NCBI GenBank assembly: GCA_030039525.1
Contig: JASHVI010000039.1
Span: 1 to 7,726, forward strand
Length of the DNA stretch: 7,726 nt
Direction: 5' to 3'
DNA from: Thermoplasmata archaeon
GTDB lineage: Archaea > Thermoplasmatota > Thermoplasmata > Lutacidiplasmatales > UBA184
Shown: piece by piece, positions 1 through 6,261 of the stretch
Layout: every line of letters begins with the position of its first letter
Position numbering within the stretch: position 1 is the first letter of the stretch
The notes under the pieces: generated by a model
What the model was told of the DNA's origin: nothing
Database searches by the model: none
What the model saw: the letters and a program-made list of their open reading frames with translations, nothing else
Position numbers and translations under genes: made by a program

Positions 1-2
1 TC

Positions 3-1118
3 GCGACGGGTCCGGCCGGCCGGGTCTACGGAAGGACGACCAACGCGCACAGCTGCACCGGCGACGGCATCTCCGCGGCGTACCGCGCGGGGGCCTTCCT
101 GAAGGACATGGAGTTCGTCCAGTTCCACCCGACCGGGCTCCCGGAGTCCGGGATCCTCATCACCGAGGGGGCCCGCGGTGAGGGCGGGATCCTGAAGAAC
201 CGGCTCGGCGAGCGGTTCATGTCGAAGTACGCCCCGCACGTCTTCGAGCTCGCGTCGCGCGACGTGGTCTCGCGGGCGATCGTCACCGAGGTCGCCGAGG
301 GCCGCGGCTACCCCGGCGGATGGGTCCATCTCGAGCTGATGCATCTCGGCAAGGAGAAGATCGAGTCCCGGCTGCAGGAGATCTGCGACTTCTGCCGGGC
401 CTTCGCGGGGATCGACCCGGTGACGGAGCCGATCCCGGTCCTCCCGGCACAGCACTACATGATGGGCGGCGTCGGCACGAACATCAAGGGCTCGACGAAC
501 CTCCCCGGGCTCTTCTCGGCCGGCGAGGCCGCCTGCGTCTCGATCCACGGCGCCAACCGGCTCGGGGGGAACTCGCTGCTCGAGACCCTCGTCTTCGGCA
601 AGCAGGCGGGCCTCGCCGCGGCCGAGTACGTCGCGAAGGCCCCGACCCCCTCGATCACCCCGGAGGAGCTCGACGGAGAGACCGCCGCGATCCGGGCGAT
701 GCAGAACCGGGTCGACGGCGAGGACCCCCAGAAGCTGCGGATCGAGATGCAGGAGACGATGGACCACCTCGTCGGCATCTACCGGAAGCCGGAGGAGCTC
801 CTCGAGGCGAAGCGGCGGATCGGGGCGCTGAAGGAGCGGTACCGGAACGTCCGGGTCGTCGACCGGTCGAAGGTCTACAACGTCAACCTGACCGACGCCC
901 TCGAGACCGGGCACATGCTCGACCTCGCCGAGGTGATCATCGCGGGCGCGATCGCGCGCACCGAGAGCCGCGGGGCGCACACGCGCGTCGACTTCCCGAA
1001 GCGCAACGACGCCGAGTGGATGAAGCACACGCTCGCCCGCCGAGGGCCGGAGGGCCCCGAACTCTCCTATGCCCCGGTCGCCTACACGCGCTGGGAGCCG
1101 AAGGAGCGGGTCTACTGA
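3..1118 (+). CDS. sdhA: Succinate dehydrogenase/fumarate reductase flavoprotein subunit (5' partial)
   Basis: FAD-binding catalytic subunit of succinate:quinone reductase (complex II), oxidising succinate to fumarate. The reading frame is open from base 3, so the gene enters from the left edge. 371 residues are visible; the family runs near 570-590, so about 200 N-terminal residues, including the dinucleotide-binding motif and the usual flavinylation histidine, lie outside. Counting from base 3, visible landmarks are TTNA/TGDG (13-22), HPTG (His42), RDVVSR (Arg86-Arg91, the segment with the proton-relay arginine), QHYMMGG (His151) and HGANRLGGNSLLE (His182-Arg186, substrate and FAD contacts). 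The C-terminus carries the usual DFPKRND..WMKHTL block. The Met at base 108 is internal, because homology continues upstream of it. The TGA stop shares one base with the sdhB ATG (TGATG), so translation is probably coupled. Confidence 0.95.
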   Translation, partial: ATGPAGRVYGRTTNAHSCTGDGISAAYRAGAFLKDMEFVQFHPTGLPESGILITEGARGEGGILKNRLGERFMSKYAPHVFELASRDVVSRAIVTEVAEGRGYPGGWVHLELMHLGKEKIESRLQEICDFCRAFAGIDPVTEPIPVLPAQHYMMGGVGTNIKGSTNLPGLFSAGEAACVSIHGANRLGGNSLLETLVFGKQAGLAAAEYVAKAPTPSITPEELDGETAAIRAMQNRVDGEDPQKLRIEMQETMDHLVGIYRKPEELLEAKRRIGALKERYRNVRVVDRSKVYNVNLTDALETGHMLDLAEVIIAGAIARTESRGAHTRVDFPKRNDAEWMKHTLARRGPEGPELSYAPVAYTRWEPKERVY

Positions 1119-2095
1119 TGGCGGCGACGGCCCCGGCGACGCAGCGCGCGGAGCTCGACGTCTACCGCTTCGACCCCGAGAAGGAGTCCGCGCCGCGCTA
1201 CCAGAGCTACCAGCTCGACCTCGCGCCGCACACGCCCGTCCTCACGGCGCTCCTGCGGATCCGCACCGAGCTCGACCCGACGCTGACGCTCCGCTACTCG
1301 TGTCGGAGCGCGATCTGCGGCTCCTGCGCGATGGTCATCAACTCGAAGAGCCGCCTCGCCTGCCAGACGCCGGTGGGCCCCGAGCTCGCCCGTCACGGCA
1401 AGATCGTCATCGATCCGATGCGCAACCAGCCGGTCCTCCGGGACCTCGTCGTCGAGATGAGCCCGTTCTGGGGCCGGTACCGCAAGCTCGAGCCGCACCT
1501 GATCCCGGATCCCGAGCACCCGATGCCCGAGGGGGTCGCGACCTCGATGACCCCGGTCCAGCTCGAGCGGTTCAAGGAGACGCCGCGGTGCATCGCCTGC
1601 GGCGCCTGCTACTCGGCCTGCCCGATGGTCGAGGCCGACCCGGCCTTCCCGGGCCCGATGGCGCTCGCGAAGCTCTACCGGTTCGTCGTCGACCCGCGCG
1701 ACGGGGCGACGAAGCGCCGCCTCACCTCCGTCCAGCCCGGGGGGCTCTGGCTGTGCCTCCGGTGCCACCTCTGCACCGAGGCCTGTCCGAAGGACGTGCG
1801 GCCCTCGGAGCGGATCATGGACCTGAAGGAGATGGCCCTCGCCGCCCAAGGGGGCACCGAGAACGGTTCCCGCCACGCCCTAGGCTTCAAGGAGAACATC
1901 CGGGAGCGCGGGGTCCTCAACGAGTTCAAGCTCGTCCGGCAGACCTACGGCCTCGGGGAGATGCTCGCGCAGGTTCCCTACGGCCTCAAGGTCTACCGGA
2001 AGAAACCGGAGACGCTCCGGTCGCCGAAGCCGATCGAGGGCCGGGACGAGGTCGAGAAGATCTACGAGGCGCTCGACGATACGGAGGGCGCGTGA
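1118..2095 (+). CDS. sdhB: Succinate dehydrogenase iron-sulfur subunit, class E type
   Basis: Electron-transfer subunit that passes electrons from the FAD of SdhA to quinone; 325 residues. The N-terminal ferredoxin domain carries the [2Fe-2S] cysteines C62, C67, C70 and C82 (C-x4-C-x2-C-x11-C). The C-terminal helical domain has two full CxxCxxCxxxCP motifs: CIACGACYSACP (C158, C161, C164, C168) and CLRCHLCTEACP (C213, C216, C219, C223). In ordinary complex II the last site has a longer CxxxxxC spacing and holds a [3Fe-4S] cluster. A complete four-cysteine motif predicts a [4Fe-4S] instead, as reported for Sulfolobus-type (class E) enzymes. The ATG start overlaps the sdhA stop by one base, with GGAG about 11 bases upstream. 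The stop overlaps the next gene's GTG. Confidence 0.94.
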   Translation: MAATAPATQRAELDVYRFDPEKESAPRYQSYQLDLAPHTPVLTALLRIRTELDPTLTLRYSCRSAICGSCAMVINSKSRLACQTPVGPELARHGKIVIDPMRNQPVLRDLVVEMSPFWGRYRKLEPHLIPDPEHPMPEGVATSMTPVQLERFKETPRCIACGACYSACPMVEADPAFPGPMALAKLYRFVVDPRDGATKRRLTSVQPGGLWLCLRCHLCTEACPKDVRPSERIMDLKEMALAAQGGTENGSRHALGFKENIRERGVLNEFKLVRQTYGLGEMLAQVPYGLKVYRKKPETLRSPKPIEGRDEVEKIYEALDDTEGA

Positions 2096-2979
2096 AGCTC
2101 GCCTACTACCCGGGGTGCGTCGCGCAGGAGTCGGGGAAGGAGCTCGACCTCGCGACGCGCTGGGTCTGCCGGAAGCTCTCGATCGAGCTCGTCGACTTCC
2201 CGAACTTCTCCTGCTGCGGCTCCGGCTTCATCGACGAGGCGAACCCGACCCTCAACACGGCGATCAACGCCCGCAACCTCGCCATCGCCGAGAAGGCCGG
2301 GCTCGAGATCCTGACCGTCTGCTCGACCTGCCAGGGGATGCTGACGCTCGCGAACGTGCGCCTGAAGGACCCCGCGGTCCGCGCGAAGGTCGACGGGGCC
2401 CTCGCGCCGATCGGCTACCAGTACCGCGGCACCACCGGGGTGACGCACCTCCTGAAGATCCTCGTCGAGCGCGTCGGCCCGAAGGCGCTTGAGGCCCAGG
2501 TCGTCCGTCCGCTGAAGGGCCTGAAGGTCGGCGCCTTCTACGGCTGCCACCTCCTCCGGCCGCAGAACGAGGTCGGCAGCGAGAGCGCCGAGGAGCCCCA
2601 CCAGTTCGAGGACCTCATCGCCGCCCTCGGCGCCGAGCCGGTCCTGTACCGGGGGCGCGTGATGTGCTGCGGGTTCCCGGCGCTTTTCGTCAAGGAGGCG
2701 AGCGCGAACCGGATCGCCGCGCACCAGATCGACGACGCGCGGGCCCACGGGGCCCACGCGATCGCCACCCCCTGCCCGCTCTGCCACATCTCGCTCGACA
2801 CCTTCCAGCCGAAGGCGGCGAAGGAGGTCGGCCATGCCCTCGACCTGCCGATCCTCCACCTCCCCCAGCTCGTCGGGCTCGCCCTCGGGGCCGGGCCGGC
2901 GGAGCTCGGGCTGCCCCGTCACATGGTCGACCCGGGCCCCGCGCTCGCCCGGATCGGCGCGGTCGCCGTCCCGACCTGA
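2092..2979 (+). CDS. sdhE: CCG-domain (HdrB-like) subunit of succinate dehydrogenase, SdhE/archaeal SdhC
   Basis: 295-residue protein made of two CCG domains, the cysteine-rich modules shared with heterodisulfide reductase HdrB, GlpC and archaeal SdhE. First domain: C9, C41-C42, C77 and C80 (CX31CCX34CXXC). Second: C152, C192-C193, C228 and C231. All cysteines of both motifs are present, so both sites could bind an iron-sulfur cluster. In class E complex II this subunit replaces the haem-binding membrane anchors and is thought to help attach the enzyme to the membrane and reduce quinone. The start is GTG, overlapping the sdhB stop as GTGA, with GGAGGG just upstream; translation from here begins MKLAYYPGC, the normal start of a CCG domain. 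The symbol varies between species (sdhC in Sulfolobus, sdhE in class E naming). Confidence 0.9.
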   Translation: MKLAYYPGCVAQESGKELDLATRWVCRKLSIELVDFPNFSCCGSGFIDEANPTLNTAINARNLAIAEKAGLEILTVCSTCQGMLTLANVRLKDPAVRAKVDGALAPIGYQYRGTTGVTHLLKILVERVGPKALEAQVVRPLKGLKVGAFYGCHLLRPQNEVGSESAEEPHQFEDLIAALGAEPVLYRGRVMCCGFPALFVKEASANRIAAHQIDDARAHGAHAIATPCPLCHISLDTFQPKAAKEVGHALDLPILHLPQLVGLALGAGPAELGLPRHMVDPGPALARIGAVAVPT

Positions 2980-2993
2980 CCGCGCCGGGCATC

Positions 2994-3001
2994 GGAGAGG
3001 T
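2994..3001 (+). promoter_or_regulatory. Shine-Dalgarno site for the membrane protein gene
   Basis: GGAGAGGT lies eight bases before the ATG at 3010 and complements the CACCUCC-type 3' end of archaeal 16S rRNA with one interruption. It fixes the start codon and suggests the gene is read from an sdh operon transcript rather than a leaderless one. Confidence 0.6.
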
Positions 3002-3009
3002 CCCGCCGC

Positions 3010-3588
3010 ATGGTATCGATCAGCTCCTCGCAGGCCGAGGTCCTCGGCATCCTCCTCCTGTTCGTCCTCTGGGCCTCGTACCGTACCTATCGGATGACCC
3101 GGGGGGCCTCCGCGAGCCCCCAGCGGCTCGCGACGATCACCGGGCTCTACCTCTTCCTCTTCGCGATCAGCGCCGCCAGCGACGCGCTGCTCTTCCCGAT
3201 CGCGTTCGTCGGCGTCGAGGTCGTCCTGCTGCTCGTCGGCGCGGTCCTGACGACCTTCTACGTGCGGCGCCACGTCGAGATCTCCCCGCACCCCCAGTGG
3301 GGCTGGTCGTACCGGCTCTCCTTCGCGCTCCCGGCGGTCTACCTCATCCTCTTCTGCACCCGGATGGGGGTCGACCTCCTCCTGCTCGGCGGCATCCCCG
3401 GCCTCACCACGAGCTCGACCTCCCCGCTGCCGAGCGTCTCGGGCCTCTCCCTCGTCATCCTCGCGGTCGTCGACGCGCTCTTCGCGGTCAGCGCCGGGCT
3501 CATCACCGGCCGGTCGGTGGGGGTCTACCTCGCGCTGCGCGACCACCAGGCGAAGCCGCCGCCCAGCGGCCCCCTCCCCTCGGCCTAG
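3010..3588 (+). CDS. Five-helix integral membrane protein downstream of sdhABE, unassigned
   Basis: I do not recognise this 192-residue protein with confidence. Hydrophobic segments lie near residues 8-24, 40-62, 66-87, 103-128 and 143-166. A basic RRHVEI stretch lies in the loop before the fourth segment, and the tail is proline-rich. The pattern of a basic-plus-VEI loop followed by a helix containing R...R loosely recalls CcdC/DUF1453 membrane proteins, but that is a weak impression. Its three histidines all sit in loops or the tail, so there is no obvious pair of haem b ligands. It starts 30 bases after the sdhE stop, with GGAGAGGT (2994-3001) eight bases before the ATG and no TATA-like element in the gap, so co-transcription with sdh is likely. 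Its stop overlaps the convergent gene's stop. Confidence 0.75.
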   Translation: MVSISSSQAEVLGILLLFVLWASYRTYRMTRGASASPQRLATITGLYLFLFAISAASDALLFPIAFVGVEVVLLLVGAVLTTFYVRRHVEISPHPQWGWSYRLSFALPAVYLILFCTRMGVDLLLLGGIPGLTTSSTSPLPSVSGLSLVILAVVDALFAVSAGLITGRSVGVYLALRDHQAKPPPSGPLPSA

Positions 3589-3890
3589 CGGGAGGACGGG
3601 CTCCCGTCGCCCTCGCCGGCCGGCTGGAGCTCCCGGGCCCCCTCCCCCTTCGTCACGAAGAGGTGCAGGCGGTCGCAGGTGCGCCGGAAGTAGGAGGGGC
3701 CCCCCTCCTCGGCCTCGGCGCGCAGCCGGTCGGCGAGCGCCTCCTCGGAGAGCCCGGGCTCCCCCTCCCAGGTGAACTGGCAGGGGAATACGACGAACCG
3801 CGTGCCGTCGAGCTCGAAGCGCTCGCTCTCGGGAGCGCCGCAGAACGGGCACCGGAGCGCCCCCGCCGGCGGCCCGTCGCTCGCGGGCAT
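3585..3890 (-). CDS. Small four-cysteine, probably zinc-binding, protein
   Basis: 101-residue soluble protein of unknown function. A CPFCG knuckle at residues 14-18 is followed by C37 (in FPCQF) and C72 (in RRTCDR), giving four cysteines that could form one zinc site. Between them is a compact segment rich in Phe, Arg and acidic residues; the tail is low-complexity (Gly, Ser, Glu). No membrane segment or signal peptide is seen. The ATG shares one base with the stop of the upstream small gene (TGATG), and no Shine-Dalgarno precedes it, so translation is probably coupled. The zinc role is inferred from the cysteine pattern only. The stop codon overlaps that of the convergent membrane-protein gene. 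Confidence 0.75.
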   Translation of the reverse strand: MPASDGPPAGALRCPFCGAPESERFELDGTRFVVFPCQFTWEGEPGLSEEALADRLRAEAEEGGPSYFRRTCDRLHLFVTKGEGARELQPAGEGDGSPSSR

Positions 3891-4099
3891 CAGTCGATGT
3901 ACCCGAGCGATCGGAGCCGCTCCTTCAGCCGGCGCTCGTCCTCCTCGGAGAACGGGACCTCGCCGGGCGTCTCGAGCAGGCGGGCGAGCACGAAGGCGAC
4001 GAACGCGTCGACCGATTGGAAGCCGGAACCCCGGATCCGGGCCTCCAGGCCCACGGCGGTCTCCTCCGGGATGTGGACCGTGCGCTCCGCGGGGACCAT
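3890..4099 (-). CDS. Small ribbon-helix-helix-like protein
   Basis: 69-residue protein. It opens with a short strand-like RTVHIPEE segment (6-13), followed by a helix (about 14-24), an FQSVDAFV segment (27-34) and a second helix (about 31-43). This is the layout of ribbon-helix-helix (CopG/Arc-type) DNA-binding proteins. The C-terminus adds a charged helix SEEDERRLKERLRSLGYID. The ATG at 4099 is preferred over the longer in-frame start at 4159, because the extension would lie across a TATA-like box and overlap the guaAb end, and because the RHH strand starts right after this Met. It is the first gene of a pair with the four-cysteine protein. DNA binding and autoregulation are inferences; the conserved-looking tail could instead mediate protein contacts. 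Confidence 0.72.
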   Translation of the reverse strand: MVPAERTVHIPEETAVGLEARIRGSGFQSVDAFVAFVLARLLETPGEVPFSEEDERRLKERLRSLGYID

Positions 4100-4122
4100 G
4101 ACGGCGCCTCGCCGGGGGTCGA

Positions 4123-4140
4123 CGGTAGATAGGGTCTTCG
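4123..4140 (-). promoter_or_regulatory. Archaeal-type promoter for the RHH-like/four-cysteine operon
   Basis: In otherwise GC-rich DNA the minus strand reads CGAAGACC then CTATCTACC. The TATA-like part (4124-4132) is centred about 29 bases upstream of the ATG at 4099, the distance expected for a leaderless transcript, and the purine-containing stretch before it could be the BRE. There is no Shine-Dalgarno before the ATG. The call rests on composition and spacing alone. Confidence 0.5.
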
Positions 4141-4149
4141 AGGCGGCCG

Positions 4150-5097
4150 CTACTCCCACTCGATCGTCGCCGGCGGCTTGTCGGTGACGTCGTAGAGGAC
4201 GCGCGTCACGACCCCCGGCTGCTCCCGGGTGATCCGCTCGGCGATCCGTCGGAGCAGCTCCGCGGGCAGGGGCATCGCGGTCGCCGTCATGGCGTCCACC
4301 GAGTCGACGACGCGGACCGTCACCGCGTCCCCGTGCGCCCGGTTGTCACCGGTGACCCCGACGGAGCGGACCGGCAGGAGGACCGCGAAGTACTGCCAGG
4401 GACGCCGGATCTCTCCGCGGGCGACCGCGGCGTCGATCTCCTCCTCGACGGCAGCGTTCGCGCGGCGGGCGATCCGGATCCGCTCGCGGGAGATCGGCCC
4501 CGCGACGCGCACCGCGAGCCCGGGGCCCGGGAACGGCTGGCGCTCCGCGTGCGGGAGGCCGAGGTGCTCGGCGAGCTGGCGCACCTCGTCCTTGTAGAGG
4601 TCCCGGAGCGGCTCGACGAGCGTGAGCCGGGAGTCCTTGGGGACCCCGCCGACGTTGTGGTGCGACTTGATCGTGTCCCGGGCCCCGCCCCCGCTCTCGA
4701 TCCAGTCCGGCGCGATCGTTCCCTGGACCAGCCGGTTCGTCCCGATCCGGTCGGCCTCGGCCTCGAACAGTCGGATGAAGGCCTCGCCGATCCGCCGGCG
4801 CTTCTCCTCCGGCTCCGCCACGCCGTCGAGCGCGGAGAGGAACCGCTCCTCCGCGGGGAGCAGCGTGTAGCGGATCCCGCTCGCGCGCAGGTACCCGCCG
4901 ACGGCGTCGACCTCCCCCTGCCGAAGGAGGCCGGTGTCAACGAAGAGCGCGTGCGCCCGCTCCCCGAGCGCCTCCTGGGCGAGGGCCGCGGCGATGGTGC
5001 TGTCGATCCCCCCGGACGCGGCGACGATCGCCGGACCGTCGACCTCCGCTCGGAGCTTCTCGACCGCCTCGCGGTGGAACGCCGCCGGATCGTTCAT
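4150..5097 (-). CDS. guaAb: GMP synthase ATP pyrophosphatase subunit (subunit B)
   Basis: Converts XMP to GMP by adenylating XMP and accepting ammonia from the separately encoded glutaminase subunit (GuaAa), which is not in this window. 315 residues, normal for archaeal GuaAB. Landmarks: the PP-loop SGGIDS (28-33) that binds ATP, FVDTGLLR (52-59), IKSHHNVGG (143-151), QPFPGPGLAVRV (187-198) and the C-terminal VLYDVTDKPPATIEWE, which belongs to the dimerisation/XMP-binding domain. The ATG at 5097 is chosen over the in-frame start at 5136, because the extension overlaps purE coding sequence and is not family-like. This ATG overlaps the purE TGA as ATGA, implying coupled translation. Splitting of the two GMP synthase domains into separate genes is typical of archaea. 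Confidence 0.94.
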   Translation of the reverse strand: MNDPAAFHREAVEKLRAEVDGPAIVAASGGIDSTIAAALAQEALGERAHALFVDTGLLRQGEVDAVGGYLRASGIRYTLLPAEERFLSALDGVAEPEEKRRRIGEAFIRLFEAEADRIGTNRLVQGTIAPDWIESGGGARDTIKSHHNVGGVPKDSRLTLVEPLRDLYKDEVRQLAEHLGLPHAERQPFPGPGLAVRVAGPISRERIRIARRANAAVEEEIDAAVARGEIRRPWQYFAVLLPVRSVGVTGDNRAHGDAVTVRVVDSVDAMTATAMPLPAELLRRIAERITREQPGVVTRVLYDVTDKPPATIEWE

Positions 5098-5555
5098 GCC
5101 GCGGGCGGTGCGGGGGCGGGGGCCTCCTCCTTCCACTTCGCGCGATAGGCGCGGAGCGCCGCGAGGACCTCGGGGTGCTTCAACGCCAGGATCTCGGCCG
5201 CGAGCAGCGCGGCGTTCTCGGAGGCGTCGAGCCCGACCGAGGCGACCGGGACCCCCGGGGGCATCTGAACAACCGAGAGCAGGCTGTCGAGCCCGAGGCC
5301 CCGGTTGAGCGGCACCCCGACGACCGGCTTCAGCGTGCGGGCCGCCACCGCGCCGGGCAGCGCCGCGGAGAGGCCCGCCATCGCCACGAAGACGTCCGCC
5401 TCGGGGTCGGCGACCAGCCGATCGACCTTCTCCGGGGTCCGGTGCGCGCTCGCGACGTGGACGTCGCAGGGGACCTTCAGCGACTCCAGCCGCTGCTTCA
5501 CCTTCTCGGCGGCCTCGAGGTCCGAGCGCGAGCCGACCAGGACGACGACCTTCAC
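5094..5555 (-). CDS. purE: N5-carboxyaminoimidazole ribonucleotide mutase (class I PurE-like)
   Basis: Purine biosynthesis enzyme moving CO2 from N5-CAIR to the C4 position to give CAIR; 153 residues, the usual class I length. Motifs: GSRSDL (8-13), SAHRTP (36-41, His38 the conserved catalytic histidine), AGLSAALPG (60-68), and GLDSLLSVVQMP followed by NAALLAAEIL. The class I consensus at 63-68 is AHLPG-like; here the His is Ala65. The loop after GVP is also about two residues shorter than in the bacterial enzymes I can recall. The sequence otherwise looks like class I rather than the AIR-carboxylase class II. The start is GTG at 5555, placed 23 bases after a TATA-like motif, so the transcript is probably leaderless. 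It overlaps guaAb by four bases (ATGA). The tail is Ala/Pro-rich. No purK is seen nearby. Confidence 0.92.
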   Translation of the reverse strand: MKVVVLVGSRSDLEAAEKVKQRLESLKVPCDVHVASAHRTPEKVDRLVADPEADVFVAMAGLSAALPGAVAARTLKPVVGVPLNRGLGLDSLLSVVQMPPGVPVASVGLDASENAALLAAEILALKHPEVLAALRAYRAKWKEEAPAPAPPAA

Positions 5556-5577
5556 GGGCCGCGGGAGGCTACGGCGG

Positions 5578-5588
5578 GGAAAAGCGTT
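5578..5588 (-). promoter_or_regulatory. Archaeal-type promoter for purE-guaAb
   Basis: The minus strand reads AACGCTTTTCC, an AT-rich TATA-like element in GC-rich surroundings. Its 3' end is 23 bases from the purE GTG, matching a leaderless transcript. The same 11-mer with one change (AACGCTTTACC) lies at exactly the same distance from the GTG at 6295. No Shine-Dalgarno precedes purE. Confidence 0.6.
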
Positions 5589-5649
5589 CTCGCGCGGGGG
5601 GCCCCGGCGGCCGGCCCCCGGCGCCCCGGCGCGGCCGGTCGCGGTCCGC

Positions 5650-6192
5650 TCACTCCAGCAGGGCCCCGAGCTTCTGGACCGTGTTCCAGTTCCGGCAGGT
5701 CGCTCGCGTCCCGAGCGAGGCCTCGAGGACGGCGACCGTGAGCTTCGAACGGCCGATCCCGTCCGGGTAGACGAGGTAGGCGTGGCGGCCCCGGCCCTGG
5801 GAGGACTCCCGGCCCCGGATCGCCCGCGCGAGCGCCTCCCACCGGTCGGCGCCCGGAGCGGACTTCAGGGCGGCGACCACGAGGTGGGCCGGGTCCTCGC
5901 GGGCCGCCTCGGTAAAGGGGTTCCCGTTCCGGACCTCACGCCACTCGCCCGCGGAGCGCACGAAGACCTCGGTGACGAGCCCGAGCCGGCGCTTCAGGCC
6001 CTCCGCGATCCGCGCCTCCAGTTCCGGCTCGCCCCGCCCCTCCGGGGCCCGGAAGGCCACGTTGCCGGAGGCCAGGAGGACCCGGACCTCCTCGAGCCCG
6101 AGCGCCCGGAGCGCCGACTCGAGCTCGGCGCTCCGGACGACCGAGCCTCCGCCGAGGTTGACGGCCCGCAGCAGGGCGACGTGGTCGCGCAT
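5650..6192 (-). CDS. DUF1697 family protein
   Basis: 180-residue soluble protein with the full set of DUF1697 signatures: LLRAVNLGG at the N-terminus (7-15), SGNV (42-45), NPF (91-93), YPDGIGRSKL (142-151) and ATCRNWNTVQKL (164-175). Length matches the family. The biochemical function of DUF1697 is not known to me. The family is widespread in bacteria, so acquisition by transfer is possible, but base composition does not differ visibly from the neighbours. The start is ATG at 6192, with the family's conserved N-terminal motif beginning a few residues in. The gene is divergent from the polyprenol-kinase-like gene and about 94 bases upstream of purE, which has its own promoter-like element. Confidence 0.88.
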   Translation of the reverse strand: MRDHVALLRAVNLGGGSVVRSAELESALRALGLEEVRVLLASGNVAFRAPEGRGEPELEARIAEGLKRRLGLVTEVFVRSAGEWREVRNGNPFTEAAREDPAHLVVAALKSAPGADRWEALARAIRGRESSQGRGRHAYLVYPDGIGRSKLTVAVLEASLGTRATCRNWNTVQKLGALLE

Positions 6193-6227
6193 GGGACGCG
6201 AGACCCCCCGGGGGGGAGGCCGGGCGG

Positions 6228-6236
6228 CCGATAACC
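6228..6236 (-). promoter_or_regulatory. Possible promoter for the DUF1697 gene
   Basis: The minus strand reads GGTTATCGG, the only AT-rich patch in this part of the divergent intergenic region. It is centred about 40 bases from the ATG at 6192, so the transcript would carry a short leader of roughly 14 bases, unlike the leaderless neighbours. Weaker call than the other promoters. Confidence 0.35.
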
Positions 6237-6261
6237 TCCCCGACGCCGCGGGGGCCGGCGC

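Noticed and set aside
320..1117. Open frame upstream of sdhB on the same strand, which would extend SdhB by about 266 residues
   Set aside because: It is out of frame with the well-conserved SdhA C-terminus and has low-complexity composition; the SdhB fold starts normally from the ATG at 1118.
1069..2091. In-frame extension of the CCG subunit upstream of 2092
   Set aside because: It overlaps all of sdhB in another frame and shows no domain; the CCG domain begins right after the GTG at 2092.
2062..3852. 596-codon open frame on the minus strand across sdhE and the membrane protein gene
   Set aside because: Composition is dominated by Arg, Gly, Ala and Glu with no recognisable domain, and it is antisense to clear sdhE motifs; long shadow frames are expected at this GC content.
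2664..4187. 507-codon plus-strand frame spanning several genes
   Set aside because: Proline/arginine-rich shadow crossing three supported genes on both strands.
5098..5136. Longer guaAb start at 5136
   Set aside because: The 13 added residues lie within purE coding sequence and do not resemble the family; the ATGA overlap at 5097 is the natural start.
5597..5619. GGGGGCC/GGCCCCC 7-bp stem between DUF1697 and purE
   Set aside because: Only G and C in a strongly GC-biased spacer; such stems arise easily by chance and there is no T-run, so I did not call it a terminator.
6204..6215. CCCCCCGGGGGG palindrome near the DUF1697 start
   Set aside because: Simple GC homopolymer palindrome; no second copy and no known operator resemblance.
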